A DNA stretch of 64,000 nt from Nipponacmea schrenckii (GCA_030562195.1 CM060200.1:39377468-39441467); one strand, 5' to 3'; numbered from the stretch's first letter, positions 11,856-25,759 are shown. The notes: generated by a model not told the origin, from the letters alone. Translations and numbers: made by a program.

Positions 11856-14800
11856 TATCTACTTTATCAACAGCTTACAATCACAAGTTCAAACTCTTCG
11901 CCATTGAAAATTCTTAAAATCATAATAGTATCTACTTTATCAACAGTTTTCAATCACAAGTTCAAACCCTTCGCCATTGAAAATTCTTAAAATCATAATA
12001 GTATCAACAGTTTTCAATCACAAGTTCAAACCCTTCGCCATTGGAAATTCTTAAAATCATAATAGTATCTACTTTATCAACAGTTTTCAATCACAAGTTC
12101 AAACCCTTCGCCATTGGAAATTCTTAAAATCATAATAGTATCTACTTTATCAACAGTTTTCAATCACAAGTTCAAACCCTTCGCCATTGGAAATTCTTAA
12201 AATCATAATAGTATCTACTTTATCAACAGTTTTCAATCACAAGTTCAAACCCTTCGCCATTGGAAATTCTTAAAATCATAATAGTATCTACTTTATCAAC
12301 AGTTTTCAATCACAACTTCAAACCCTTCGCCATTGGAAATTCTTAAAATCATAATAGTATCAACAGTTTTCAATCACAACTTCAAACCCTTCGCCATTGG
12401 AAATTATTAAAATCATAATAGTATCGATTTTATCAACAGTTTTCAATCACAACTTCAAACCCTTCGCCATTTAAAATTCTTAAAATCATAATAGTATCGA
12501 TTTTATAAACAGTTTACAATCACAACTTCAAACCCTTCGCCATTGGAAATTTTTAAAATCATAATAGTATCGATTTTATCAACAGTTTTCAATCACAAGT
12601 TCAAACCCTTCGCCATTGGAAATTTTTAAAATCATAATAGAATCGATTTTATCAACAGTTTTCAATCACAAGTTCAAACCCTTCGCCATTGGAAATTCTT
12701 AAAATCATAATAGTATCTACTTTATCAACAGTTTTCAATCACAAGTTCAAACCCTTCGCCATTGGAAATTCTTAAAATCATAATAGTATCGATTTTATCA
12801 ACAGTTTTCAATCACAAGTTCAAACCCTTCGCCATTGGAAATTCTTAAAATCATAATAGTATCTACTTTATCAACAGTTTTCAATCACAAGTTCAAACCC
12901 TTCTCCATGGGAAATTTTTAAAATCATAATAGTATCGATTTTATCAACAGTTTTCAATCACAAGTTCAAACCCTTCGCCATTGGAAATTTTTAAAATCAT
13001 AATAGTATCGACTTTATCAACAGTTTTCAATCACAAGTTCAAACCCTTCGCCATTGGAAATTCTTAAAATCATAAAAGTATCTACTTTATCAACAGTTTT
13101 CAATCACAAGTTCAAACCCTTCGCCATTGGAAATTCTTAAAATCATAATAGTATCTACTTTATCAACAGTTTTCAATCACAAGTTCAAACCCTTCGCCAT
13201 TGGAAATTTTTAAGATCATAATAGTATCGATTTTATCAACAGTTTTCAATCACAAGTTCAAACCCTTCGCCATTGGAAATTCTTAAAATCATAAAAGTAT
13301 CTACTTTATCAACAGTTTTCAAACACAACTTCAAACCCTTCGCCATTGGAAATTCTTAAAATCATAATAGTATCTACTTTATCAACAGTTTTCAATCACA
13401 AGTTCAAACCCTTCGCCATGGGAAATTTTTAAAATCATAATAGTATCGATTTTATCAACAGTTTTCAATCACAAGTTCAAACCCTTCGCCATTGGAAATT
13501 TTTAAAATCATAATAGTATCTACTTTATCAACAGTTTTCAAACACAAGTTCAAACCCTTCGCCATTGGAAATTCTTAAAATCATAAAAGTATCTACTTTA
13601 TCAACAGTTTTCAATCACAACTTCAAACCCTTCGCCATTGGAAATTCTTAAAATCATAATAGTATCTACTTTATCAACAGTTTTCAATCACAAGTTCAAA
13701 CCCTTCGCCATGGGAAATTTTTAAAATCATAATAGTATCGATTTTATCAACAGTTTTCAATCACAAGTTCAAACCCTTCGCCATTGGAAATTTTTAAAAT
13801 CATAATAGTATCGATTTTATCAACAGTTTTCAAACACAACTTCAAACCCTTCGCCATTGGAAATTCTTAAAATCATAAAAGTATCTACTTTATCAACAGT
13901 TTTCAAACACAACTTCAAACCCTTCGCCATTGGAAATTCTTAAAATCATAATAGTATCTACTTTATCAACAGTTTTCAATCACAAGTTCAAACCCTTCGC
14001 CATTGGAAATTTTTAAAATCATAATAGTATCGATTTTATCAACAGTTTTCAATCACAAGTTCAAACCCTTCGCCATTGGAAATTTTTAAAATCATAATAG
14101 TATCGATTTTATCAACAGTTTTCAATCACAAGTTCAAACCCTTCGCCATTGGAAATTATTAAAATCATAATAGTATCGATTTTATCAACAGTTTTCAATC
14201 ACAACTTCAAACCCTTCGCCATTGGAAATTTTTAAAATCATAATAGTATCGATTTTATCAACAGTTTTCAATCACAAGTTCAAACCCTTCGCCATTGGAA
14301 ATTTTTAAAATCATAATAGTATCGATTTTATCAACAGTTTTCAATCACAAGTTCAAACCCTTCGCCATGGGAAATTCTTAAAATCATAATAGTATCGATT
14401 TTATCAACAGTTTTCAATCACAAGTTCAAACCCTTCGCCATTGGAAATTTTTAAAATCATAATAGTATCGATTTTATCAACAGTTTTCAATCACAAGTTC
14501 AAACCCTTCGCCATCGGAAATTCTTAAAATCATAGTAGAATCGATTTTATCAACAGTTTTCAATCACAAGTTCAAACCCTTCGCCATTGGAAATTTTTAA
14601 AATCATAATAGTATCGATTTTATCAACAGTTTTCAATCACAAGTTCAAACCCTTCGCCATTGGAAATTTTTAAAATCATAATAGTATAGATTTTATCAAC
14701 AGTTTTCACTCACAACTTCAAACCCTTCGCCATTGGAAATTCTTAAAATCATAAAAGTATCTACTTTATCAACAGTTTTCAATCACAACTTCAAACCCTT

Positions 14801-15363
14801 CGCCATTGGAAATTTTTAAAATCATAATAGTATCGATTTTATCAACAGTTTTCAATAACAAGTTCAAACCCTTCGCCATTGGAAATTTTTAAAATCATAA
14901 TAGTATCGATTTTATCAACAGTTTTCAATCACAAGTTCAAACCCTTCGCCATTGGAAATTCTTAAAATCATAGTAGTATCGATTTTATCAACAGTTTTCA
15001 ATCACAAGTTCAAACCCTTCGCCATTGGAAATTCTTAAAATCATAATAGTATCAACAGTTTTCAATCACAAGTTCAAACCCTTCGCCATTGGAAATTTTT
15101 AAAATCATAATAGTATCGATTTTATCAACAGTTTTCAATCACAAGTTCAAACCCTTCGCCATTGGAAATTCTTAAAATCATAATAGTATCAACAGTTTTC
15201 AATCACAAGTTCAAACCCTTCGCCATTGGAAATTCTTAAAATCATAGTAGTATCGATTTTATCAACAGCTTTCAATCACAAGTTCAAACCCTTCGCCATT
15301 GGAAATTCTTAAAATCATAATAGTATCAACAGTTTTCAATCACAAGTTCAAACCCTTCGCCAA
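11856..15363 (+). repeat. Minisatellite array, 73-bp unit, about 49 copies
   Basis: A 73-bp unit repeats head to tail. I counted about 49 occurrences of its cttcgccat segment, at an average spacing near 72 bp. Landmarks in each unit are tatcaacagttttcaatcac, aagttcaaacccttcgccat, tggaaatt and taaaatcataatagta. Two main sub-types alternate (tctactttatc and tcgattttatc), and a few units lack the 9 bp before caacag, giving about 64 bp. The first units are the most diverged (cagcttacaatc, aaactcttcg) and the last is cut off after cttcgcca. No conserved reading frame runs through the array. Confidence 0.97.
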
Positions 15364-16599
15364 TATTAAAATCATGTAAATTTTCTAATGAAACTAGTTA
15401 GCGTCTCATTACAGAGTCCTGTTCTTATTTATCATTAAAACCATCTAGTAATCCGAATCTCTGACTCTCACACAACACGAGTTTAATGCTTGACAATACA
15501 TGAACCAATCACACTGTTCCCGAAATAGCTAAAGAATATTTTTCTATAAACGGAATTAAATTTAAAAGACGCTTGCTAGGCAAGAAAACATACACCGAAG
15601 AAGCTGTTTAGAAATAGAGACGCATACAACTCATCGATTTCTCAGCGTTTAGTATACTCAGACACAGTTTCAAAATGAATGGACGCTTTAATCAGACTAA
15701 TAGCTATTACATTAAAAAAAATTGGAAACTTCCAACTGGTCTGTGGCTGGTTCTGACATGTTTTTGGTTTAAGAACGAGATCAAATCAACATACCAATAT
15801 TTATCCAATTAGTATACGACACTAGCTTCTTTTATACTTACTTGCTGGGAGGAAATTTCACAAAGCCATGGGCAATAATTATAAAACTGAACAATTAAAC
15901 AACTTTTACTTCAAACTCATCTGAGATTTCATCAATCGTAGACTTGAGCTTCTCTCGCTCTAACTAGCTTATTGCTAACAATTACTCAATTACCGTTCAT
16001 TAATTCATAGTCAATTTTGACCTTGTCCGAGTGCTCATCATGTTATATCAGGAAACTTATTATCGTTAACCTAAAAAAAGATTCATGTTACTATTATTCG
16101 AAAATGAACGGTGATGATATACGCCAACATGTGCAAGCAGGATTAGTATAAGAAATTACTATCTATTGCAAGTTTATTATGTTAAAGCCTAGTTGACAGT
16201 GTGTAAATAATATTAATAGTAATAGGCCCAGACTCCTTACCAGGCCTAGACTGGTCAAAGGATAACTTTGTTAAGAAAGTAACATTGTTAATCATATCAT
16301 CGACATCGGTGTTATGACGACAAACTTTAGTTCGGGCAACTGAAAGATCATATCCAAGGTAGGTCTTGTTTGGATTTTAGTTAGAAGACAGCTCAAGTTT
16401 TTTTCCGCAAAAGACGTCTAATTTGCCCCATCGCGTCGTTTCGTTGGTCTTTACACAGGTTAGTCCCCATAAGGATTCAATATAATGACAGAACCGAACG
16501 TGGTATTTGATACTTTTCCCCATGGCTGCAACACCTTTTGGAACTTTAGGCTTTCTAAAGCCCAGTGCTCACTAAACCGTTTTTAGTCTTAATATACAA
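15364..16599. other. Non-coding stretch
   Basis: No ORF, exon or repeat structure was recognised on either strand. Confidence 0.5.
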
Positions 16600-16925
16600 C
16601 CTTTAAATTTGGATATTTATGAAGTTGCAAAAATGTCAGACTTCAATTGGCTATAATTCAAGAACTTGATATCGTTGACCCAATATCAACAAGTCTATGG
16701 ATAGCATAGGCCAAGGTCACTCTACACTGAACATTTCAAGGTCAAGGTCACGAGATAGAAACTCCCAAAATTTAAATGTGTCTTAAAACAAATTAAATTT
16801 TTAGATAAAGTAACAAGGCTTCGAAAGGGGCGAAAATCATACAAATCAGATAAAAAATGGCGAAGGAATTAAAATTTTGCTCCTATATATTACTATAAAT
16901 TGACGGCTTATGTGTCACTTCCGGT
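16600..16925 (+). repeat. GGTCAAGGTCA-rich interspersed repeat, copy B
   Basis: It shares with 6940-7510 the aaggtcaaggtcac word, the block tagataaagtaacaaggcttcgaa with a following caaatcagataaaaa, and a terminal tgtcacttccggt. It has one module instead of several. Confidence 0.7.
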
Positions 16926-18262
16926 CTTTCTTCTACGTTTGGAGACATTGTGTACAAGTTATTGATTTAGAGAAAGAATTGTGATTTTTATGAACTAATG
17001 TTGATATTTTTAATCAAATGTAAGAAATGACAAACAAATGAAGTACTATAAATTTAGCATGATGGACTCTTAATATTTTTTTTATACGATACTTATCTCT
17101 TAATATTGGACTGTTCTGTCTTTGCTTGATAAAATGTAGTGGTTTACTTTCATTTTGACTAGTTCAAAACGTTCATAGTCGAGATATTGGAAATGATATT
17201 GTCCAGAAACTAAGCATTGGCCAGGCTTTCATGTGGTATTTTGGACAGTTTTTCAACCAGATTTCTGAAAAAGTTATAGAAGGTTGAATTTCGTGATTTA
17301 ACATGGGAACTGAATGCAAATGAATTACCGGTCTGAGTCCGAATCACCTTTTCTTTCGGTTTGTTGGTAAACAAAGCCTACGACATCGAGGACAAATATT
17401 TTTGTTATAAGTTTTAATTTGATTCATGGAACCATGCTTCCAGTAAAATCGATTTTTGTGTCATTCTCCATAAATTTACTTGTGTCTTTTTTAAAAAAAA
17501 CTGTCATCATACACGTGAAAACTATTTTCATTGTCAACCACAACGTTTCTAGATTTTTTATATTAACGATCTAATCCAAATAAATACTTAACTTAACTAG
17601 CTTTACTTTCAATGTACAAGATATTTATCATGGCGTCGGCCAAGAGTTCATAGAATTAGCAATATAAGAAATTTTTTGACTCTTTTAGATCAGAGAGGAA
17701 ATGACGTAGGGTGTGGTCAATCAAATGATTTACCGCGTCAATAAATTCGAATGAGATTTGTGTTGATTTTTTATTACCGAGCATATACCGGAAGAAGATT
17801 TATTAGCTTTATACCATACCGGAAATAGATTAATTGCAGCGTCTATATGTTTTATGTTGTCTTTTCTTGAGAGAAGATTGATTTGAGAGAAGGTGATTGT
17901 TACTGTAGGCCGACTGAGATGGATACGAACAAATGGTATACAGTTTGAATTGGGATTTCGAACAAGGCTAAATCACATTAAATTAGAATATGAATTTTGA
18001 TCCCTAAGGACGGACATGCCACGTATATAAGAATACTTTCCCTGCATTAACCATTATTACAATGCATTTGGCAATGATATTAACGCCAGCAATATACAAC
18101 CCAAGCCTGTCTCATTATTGAACTGTATTCTAAAATGTCGGCTAGTTATATTCTCCGAATGAGTAGATTACTAATGAAATCTAAAATGTACTTCAATGAC
18201 AATTAGAATGTCTAATAAAAAAAATTCGTTGAACATCCTCACAGAGCAAGGTATAACTTACT
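16926..18262. other. Non-coding stretch
   Basis: Nothing recognisable beyond AT-rich sequence. Confidence 0.5.
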
Positions 18263-18628
18263 TTATACTTTGACTGCATAGAATGCAGTGATTTGACTGG
18301 ATTGTACAACCAACGAAAACAGCCAATTCAATTCCTTAACAGAAGCTGTACACAAAGCTGGCTTATTGTTTACAGGCGTGATTTTATATTCCCTAACATA
18401 CAATCCATTAAAATTGTCTTCTGTGACACGCGAAAGGTTCCTAATGTCGTCAAGGTATAAGACACAGTTCGTAATAGCTTTCCAATGTGAAGATGCTCGA
18501 CTGACATTCCTGAAAATGCCCGATAGCAACTGTTGAATATAATGAAATAATGGGTCTACAACTGAAACCCTACAATTATTATATTTGTCTCTGAAAACGT
18601 GAATAGCCATCATGAACATAACCGACAA
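18263..18628 (-). CDS. Possible orphan exon, unknown protein
   Basis: An open frame of 121 codons whose translation has balanced, protein-like composition (Cys, Trp and Asn spread through it) rather than the Lys/Phe/Ile bias of chance frames here. I do not recognise the family. The most protein-like part runs from about residue 13 (RDKYNNC) to the end (FYAVKV). On the minus strand a cgttttcag precedes the RDKYNNC codons and could be an acceptor. A strong donor word gtaagt lies just after the stop codon, which would fit an exon read in another frame or a decayed exon. No partner exon was identified. It may be a gene fragment, a retroelement remnant or chance. Confidence 0.25.
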   Translation of the reverse strand: MSVMFMMAIHVFRDKYNNCRVSVVDPLFHYIQQLLSGIFRNVSRASSHWKAITNCVLYLDDIRNLSRVTEDNFNGLYVREYKITPVNNKPALCTASVKELNWLFSLVVQSSQITAFYAVKV

Positions 18629-21369
18629 ATAATGTTACTAATCTAAGGCTCAGACGGTTTGAGAGCTGTTTCTGACAGTAAAATATATCGCGAAATGCCG
18701 AGTCCAGGATATACGAAGATGTGTCTGTCTTTGGAAATAATCTTCTGGCAATTGGTCTTATTTAACGCAGTCAAGATCTACCATTTTGAAGGTTATTCTT
18801 ACGGTGTCTTTATAAATGACGGCTTTAAATTTCAGGATTGATGGGTGTTGTTTAAATATTTACGTTATGAATAAATTATGAAATATTTATCTGAAAAATG
18901 GTGTGAGAGATATGGTGAACAAAAATGATAAATGTTTGTATCACAATACCTATACAGGTGAATATATATTATCACAATCAAAGTTGGATTGTTTAAGAGT
19001 AGAATATAAAGTGAGTAGCATTCTACAAGATTAACAATTTTTACTCGATGAACACTTAATATTATATAAAACTCGTTTTTCAGATCACTGAAATCGACCA
19101 AGAAAAAAAGACAGCAACGATCTACGGGGAGTGTATGATCAATCCTTTTACATTGCAGTTTTAATCTGCAATGATTATTGAAACTTGAATTTCGGTAAAT
19201 TGTTTATTACACGCCATGTTGCTATTAACTTATTGCAGTTACGAAACGTTCGACTCTGTTGATGGAGAAGTTGGTCAAATTGATAAGTCTTTAATATAGT
19301 TCATTCAGTAAAACTTCTTATCTTACCATTAAGGAGTAAAACAATCAATTAACAATGATTATCTCCAATCTTAAGAACGATAGCCTTGCAATTACCATCA
19401 AGAAAACATTATATAATACAATACTTCGATTACCAAGTTTAAGAACATGTATCATCTTTTTGGAAACAATTTGTTCAATGTTTCCTGTAGCTCATGAAGA
19501 CTTGGCCGAATTTAGGGCAGAGCCAGTGTGTGCACGATGTGTATGTACTACCTATGTCATGCTGACATAAAAACGTATACATTGATATCGGCAAGATCTC
19601 TTGATCTTTTCTTTGTATAAATGGGTGGGTGGCGCATAAGAGTTCTGTAAATCGATGTTTAAGCTCGATTAACTTTGTAAATATATATAGAGGGAGGGGG
19701 ACTATAGATGTATGCACTGAGCACCTATGACATATTAGCCCCACCTTTAGCACGTGCTACAACAAACAAACAGAAAAGATAAATTGTATTCATCAAAATA
19801 ATATCACTGTCAGAAAAACAGGAGACATATTTAGTCACTAAGATGTTTATGTAATGTAACAGACAGGATTATAGATGAAACAAACATGTCTGGTTTATTT
19901 ACAACATTTAATTCGTGTGCAATGGCTAATACATAACACGCATCAGACCGCCACCCACCCTCACTCACGTGTCAGACCCCTTCGGGCTCGGCGTTTAAAT
20001 CGGCTAACGTGCTATATATATTACTTCGTTCATGAATATAATCATGTAAAAGTGTTCAGAAGTACTAGAAATGCACAATTCTTTCAAAAATACTTCAAAC
20101 TAGCAATTTTACGTTATATTTTTATTTATCGCAGCTTCACAAGATATGACAATTCATCAACTGACAACTTTCAAAAGCAGATAACACAATTACTGATAAG
20201 CTTAGCTTAAATTGACGTGTTCACATTCATCAGACAATCCAACTTTAAACAAATGTTTATTCTGAAAGGTTATCGATAGCTGATTAAATTTGAAATCGAA
20301 GATTTGAACAAACATCACGCAAAATAATGAGCAATTGATTTCGGTTAAAACAGTGAAATTATGTGAATAGCTCTGAGGATGGTTGTAGGGATCAATATGG
20401 TCGATAGGTAATAAGGCGATGAATCAGAAGGTAAATTACCTCTGTTGTCGAGTTAAAACTGCCTGACCTCTTAGAAATTAGATTTAAAAATGTTCAACGC
20501 AGCTTAAAATAGAAATTTCTATTAAACACCCATTTGCATTTTACATTTAATTACGTTATTGACACGGCACGATATGGACTATAACATAACACACCGTATT
20601 GCTAACAAAGCTCATGATTATTGTCATCGGATGTAAAAATGTTACTAAAGAAATAAGATATTAAAAACATACTTCATCGTGTAACGCTTTTTAATAGGAA
20701 TCAAAAATCTTTTTTTTCTTCTGTAAAATTAAATTAAAAAAACAGCTATCTTCATGTTCATTGTTATTTTTTTTCAGAAATCTCGCTAATTAGTTAGTAG
20801 AAAATTATTTCAGAAATCTGAAAAACAAGTAATTACAAATAAAACATAGGAAATACATGTTATTTTTTGTAAACGCACCCTGTTGCAGGAATACATTTTG
20901 AAAGACAGAAAAAAAATGAAAATATCCAAAGAAAGTAATTTTAGACTGAGCCATCGACATCTGACCCAAAGCTTTAAGTTTAATACCTTTTGCCCGGTGT
21001 TCTCTCAACCACTTTAACTAAAAAGGCAAACTTTGAAACATTTCAGTCTATTGTTTTTGTTGCTTGAAGTTTTAAGTATTATATCACATACCGTATCAAG
21101 TTTGATTTCATTGAAATGTGTTCGAAATCAAATTTCTAATTATGCCTTTATCTAAGTTGTCTAAATTTAACTTTCCGAGATATGCATAATTGAAAATAGG
21201 TGATTTTAGATATTGATGTGGACTATTGTGTGACTTTTAATTAACTTAGAGAAAAATTCAAACAGAATCATAATGTGTACATTCACATCTATAAATCATT
21301 TAATATAATAATTCACAGCTATAAATGGAGGAATGTATATGTTACAATTGTGAAAAAAAATAATAGACC
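18629..21369. other. Non-coding stretch
   Basis: Several open frames of 60-110 codons occur on both strands. None has a recognisable domain, and they overlap each other. No repeat family was recognised. Confidence 0.5.
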
Positions 21370-21670
21370 TTAAAACTGGAAGCTAAAATTTGTCAAGCAA
21401 TAAAAACATACCTATCAATAGCTGAGGTTAAGGCTATTCTTCATTGAAATTCAAGGTAATTGAAGGTCAAGGTCACTCAATATAGATAATATTGATTTTA
21501 CAAACATTTCAAACCGGGGTTAAAAACAATCAAATTCGAAAATTAAAATTCTGCTACCAACATTTATTTAGATGAAGTAGCAAGGTTATAAATGACACCA
21601 AAATCGGATGAAAAATGCCAAAATGAGTCACTCTCATGTAAAGGCTTATGCGTGTTTTTCACTTAGGTGA
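21370..21670 (+). repeat. GGTCAAGGTCA-rich interspersed repeat, copy C
   Basis: It contains attgaaggtcaaggtcactc, then the distal block attaaaattctgctaccaac, then tttagatgaagtagcaaggtt, then caccaaaatcgga, in the same order as in 6940-7510. Confidence 0.7.
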
Positions 21671-22537
21671 TTCAAATTATTTATTATAGATAATACTGTA
21701 CTGTTGTCTTCATTTGTGAATTACACCAGAACGGGGTTGCCATTAGTGATTGTGCGAAACCGAAAGTCTCACGTACAAAGGGGAAGTGATTCAAAAGTTC
21801 TGATGAGACATATTTAATTGTTGTGTCCTTCTCTCTGTAACCTGTAAATTTAGATCGCTCCAATAATAAGCGTCCGATTTGAAATATTTTGCAATTTTTC
21901 ATCAAAATTTTTTTTTTTTTGCTCTATGGAAATTTTCATGTTTCAAATTCCATTCGATAAATCTTGTTACAAAGAAAGTGAAAAATAAAACCCGAGGTAA
22001 ATCGGTCGATAAATTAGCTCTACAGCTCTACAATAATATATAATATGATATGAAGTTCATTTTTTATTCCAGCCCATTTAAAGATCAGAAAAGATATATT
22101 TTATCATTTTCAGTTTGAACTAGCGAGCTTCTCAATAAAAAAGTAATATTAATTTAAACCGTTATAATGAAATAAGGCGAATTTAGAATGAATAAGAGCA
22201 ACGCCATCCATGTTCAATTAGAAATTGTTTCTCCTAAACCAGCATTAACGTACTCGGTGTTTTTAATATGCCGTAATCTCGATTCGATTTATAGACAGGT
22301 ATAATAAGAAAGCTTGACGAGATAATGTGAGGTTGGCAGTTAAAATGAGATAATTATGGAATGTAGACTAAGGATCAAGGCAAAAACTAAAATTATGTTA
22401 AACCAGAATTTATAATGTTAGACCTGTTTACCACAGAATATATTCCATCATCGTTAAAAATATCATTTACAACACATCTCTTTTTTTCTAAACATGCTCA
22501 TTCGATAACGCCACCTTTAGTTGGTTTAGTTAAAATC
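21671..22537. other. Non-coding stretch
   Basis: Nothing recognisable apart from a T run at 21908-21919. Confidence 0.5.
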
Positions 22538-22983
22538 CCGTTAACACTTCAAAATTTATCCGTTTTCACAACGGTACGGATGAATTTTTTGTGTAATGTA
22601 AACGGTCAAGTGTTCTCAGAACGGTTCCAATTTTCGAAGAAGTGGTTTTGGAACGGTTCTCAGACCGGACTTTATAAATTGATTTAGTGTAAACGCGAAG
22701 CGTTCCGAGAAAGGATTACTGCGTGTGCGTATTGATCGACCTTCACTTTTTTGAAGGAATTTGATCATTATCAGGAGCCATTTTTGTTTTCATCCGTAAC
22801 CGTCTATATATACCTCTTTCAGGAAGAGTTCCTTTAAAAAGCGTCCGAGAGCAGTCAACCGTTCACATCATCATTTTAGAACCGTTCTTGGCACGCTCGT
22901 TTTATTGTTGGTGTAAACGGGGTAAATTTGTGATGTTATCGCGGCCTGGTCCGGACCACTTTATAGCGGCAAAGTGTTAACGG
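22538..22983. mobile_element. Putative 446-bp non-autonomous DNA element
   Basis: It is bounded by a perfect 12-bp inverted repeat: ccgttaacactt at 22538 and aagtgttaacgg ending at 22983. The interior is less AT-rich than its surroundings and repeats short words such as gtgtaaacg, gaacggttc and its reverse agaaccgttc. No target-site duplication is evident and no other copy was seen in the window, so the element call rests on the termini and the compositional contrast. Confidence 0.5.
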
Positions 22984-23166
22984 AGCTATAAATGGATAAA
23001 CTGAAATAGCGGAAGTGACCTCGATGCAAGTTTCCATAAAGCTCAAATTCTTCCATAACTATAATACCAGATTACAAATAGTTCGACTATCACACAAAAC
23101 ATATAATAAGCAGAGCTTTTTCTGACATATAAATACGCTTTTTTTATAAACACCCTTCAATATTAA

Positions 23167-23458
23167 ACTTCTGTTGTTTCTTATAGAATGAAACCATTGA
23201 ATTGAAGTCATGTTGTTGCTCTTGTATAGTTACCATATTGAACAAGTAGAGAGAACCTGATGTGAACATATAAACACGTTATCTTTCAAAATCAACACTC
23301 TTCAAATCTTATACTTCTGTTGTTTCTTATAGAATGAAACCATTGAATTGAAGTCATGTTGTTGCTCTTGTATAGTTACCATATTGAACAAGTAAAGAGA
23401 ACCTTGATGTGAACATATAAACACGTTATCTTTCAAAATCAGCACCCTCCACTCTTCA
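23167..23458 (+). repeat. Tandem duplication, 146-bp unit
   Basis: Two nearly identical units start at 23167 and 23313 with acttctgttgtttcttatag, and continue through attgaattgaagtcatgttg to aacacgttatctttcaaaat. A third unit begins at about 23459 but diverges at once. Confidence 0.85.
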
Positions 23459-25759
23459 ACTTCTGTTAAAGTTGGATCTTAGGTACTAAAGAGACATCCT
23501 TGGTGATCAGTGATATATCGTGATGACGTGGTGTACCTCGGTGGACTACATTGACACTCTAGTAACTGATTTATAGCCTCATTGACTCTAACTGGGTGAC
23601 CTACACTTCAATCTAACCCCTTACTAAGAGGAGATGATCCAGAATAGATAATCTTAGTATTAATGGATTACCAACTTGACACCTTTCAATTCATTCACTC
23701 TACGTGTCCAGAATTGGTTCAAATCGATCGAAACAAATATAATTTATTTTTGATACTGAATAACAATACGAGAAAGAATCTTTGCAAACTTCCAGTTCTT
23801 CCGAGGAATATTACAAAATATTTTTCATTTTCAAATCTCGTCCGAAAACTTTAAAAAAAAAATACTTCTGATGAATTCAATGTTGTTTCAGTAAAACACT
23901 GTTTTTTTATGTTTCTGTTTTGAAACAAAGAAGGTCAAGAGTGCGTAATATCCGTGTTTATCTCCGCCATTGTATTTTTCACATCATTTTGTAGTTTTCT
24001 CTCTTTCTTCGAAGGTCCATTATGATACAGTTTAGAGGATCATCAGGTACTTTTTATGGATTGAGGTCAGTAGATTCCATAAGAGTTCATTTAGATGAAG
24101 ACCAAGTTTTACACCACGAGGCCGACCTTCAACTTGGTTTTCACTCATCTCTAAGTTCAATGGAAAGTGAGTTTACATATTGTGACATAGTTTCTGTAGG
24201 CCAACTAAATATTAATCATGACGATTTGCCATATCATCCGAAAATATCGTGTCCGACTTACAAGTAGATTATGTGGTATGATTGCTCATTGTAAATGTTG
24301 ATATATAATCGAATGGTACGTGAGTAACTTGACCCCTTTTTAAAAAAAAACATTGATATTGCTGTTTAACATGGCAAACGTAAACCATTTGTCTATTTGA
24401 TTTAGTTTTGTAGATTTTCAATTAAAGGGGAATAATCAATTCTAATGTAAAGATGGCTTTACTAGTCTTGTAGTCTGAAATCTTTCAACTATGCAGCAGC
24501 TCATACGGTGACCTGTGTATGCCTTACTGACAATGTTCGTTCAGAACCGTAGACGTTTTGCTACATTACAGATTGAAAGTCAAAACTTATAACAAATGCT
24601 AGTGGAAATGGGAATTTAGTTGTATCAAAATGTAAGAAAATCATTAAATTTAGACTACAAGATAAATCTCCCACCACCTTACCCACACCCAGTGGTGTTT
24701 TCATTTTCATTTTTTTTCATCACTTTATAAAGTTAATAAAAAAAAAACAGACTGGCCTAGAATCCCCTTTCTAGAATTGTGACCACCCCTGCTCGATCCC
24801 ACACCACTGCAACATTGTCCAGTTTATATCAATGGCGTCTTAGATATTCATTATATCTTATGATTTGAGTAAAGATAACAAGTATTCCATAACAAATTTA
24901 TTGCATAATTATAGAATAGATAAAAACAGATTAAAATTATGTTTAAAAATAGATTTTAATGATTGGTGGGTGCAAGATCACAGAAAGATATCATTTAATC
25001 AAACTCGTTATCCTGGAAATAGGAAACTATTAGTGTGTAATAAGTTTTAATTAATAACAGATCATAATCCCAGAATGATTTTAAGAATAATGGCCCCTAT
25101 AATGTTCATCTAATATACCAATACTTGTATTAAACTGATGGCAGAAAAACCTTTTCCTATGAACAAACCCAGCGCCGTACCTGCACAAATGGACCGATGT
25201 TAGTTCCATAGCATCGACATTACGACTTTGATAAAATCATGAATAGGGCAAAATGATAAAATAACAATAAAAGAATATTTCTCATCAACTGGTAGATAAA
25301 TCTCTAATCCCTTTTTTTTAAAATCACGATTAAATTAACGTTAATAAAAAAATGGCACAAATAAATAACCATTTATAACAGTCCAAACTCGTCCAGCAAG
25401 TTTTACGATATTGAAAGTGGATCAGTCAAGAGGTCTGTGCCGTTGCTGTTTGAGGATAGTTATCTATGATTTCAGGTCTCAGATTATTACTACTACGTCC
25501 CTTCAGAGACAGCTAGGTATCAGACAGCAAGTTCATACATAGTTCTTAGGTCAATTAAGATAAACCTTATCCAATTAACGATATCTTTGACTAAATCTAA
25601 AATCAAAGAAAGGAAAATATTCACCGGTTTTATGTATTTGATATGAAGCATTGATGATTACCAAAACCAGGACTCAATGAATTTCTCGTTCACACAATGA
25701 TACTTACATAGAGCTACATGCTTGATGCTTGTTATTGCATTTGTGAACTCAGTATATAT
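23459..25759. other. Stretch downstream of the TCAF-like gene
   Basis: This lies 3' of the minus-strand TCAF-like gene. Open frames at 24022-24267 and 24865-25050 have no recognised domain. No polyadenylation signal close to the stop codon could be assigned with confidence. Confidence 0.45.

Noticed and set aside
11856..15363. CRISPR array
   Set aside because: The repeat is contiguous 73-bp units without unique spacers, in a eukaryotic context.
24022..24267. 81-codon plus-strand frame downstream of the TCAF-like gene
   Set aside because: It has reasonable composition, but no domain, no splice context and no relation to neighbours; too short to call.
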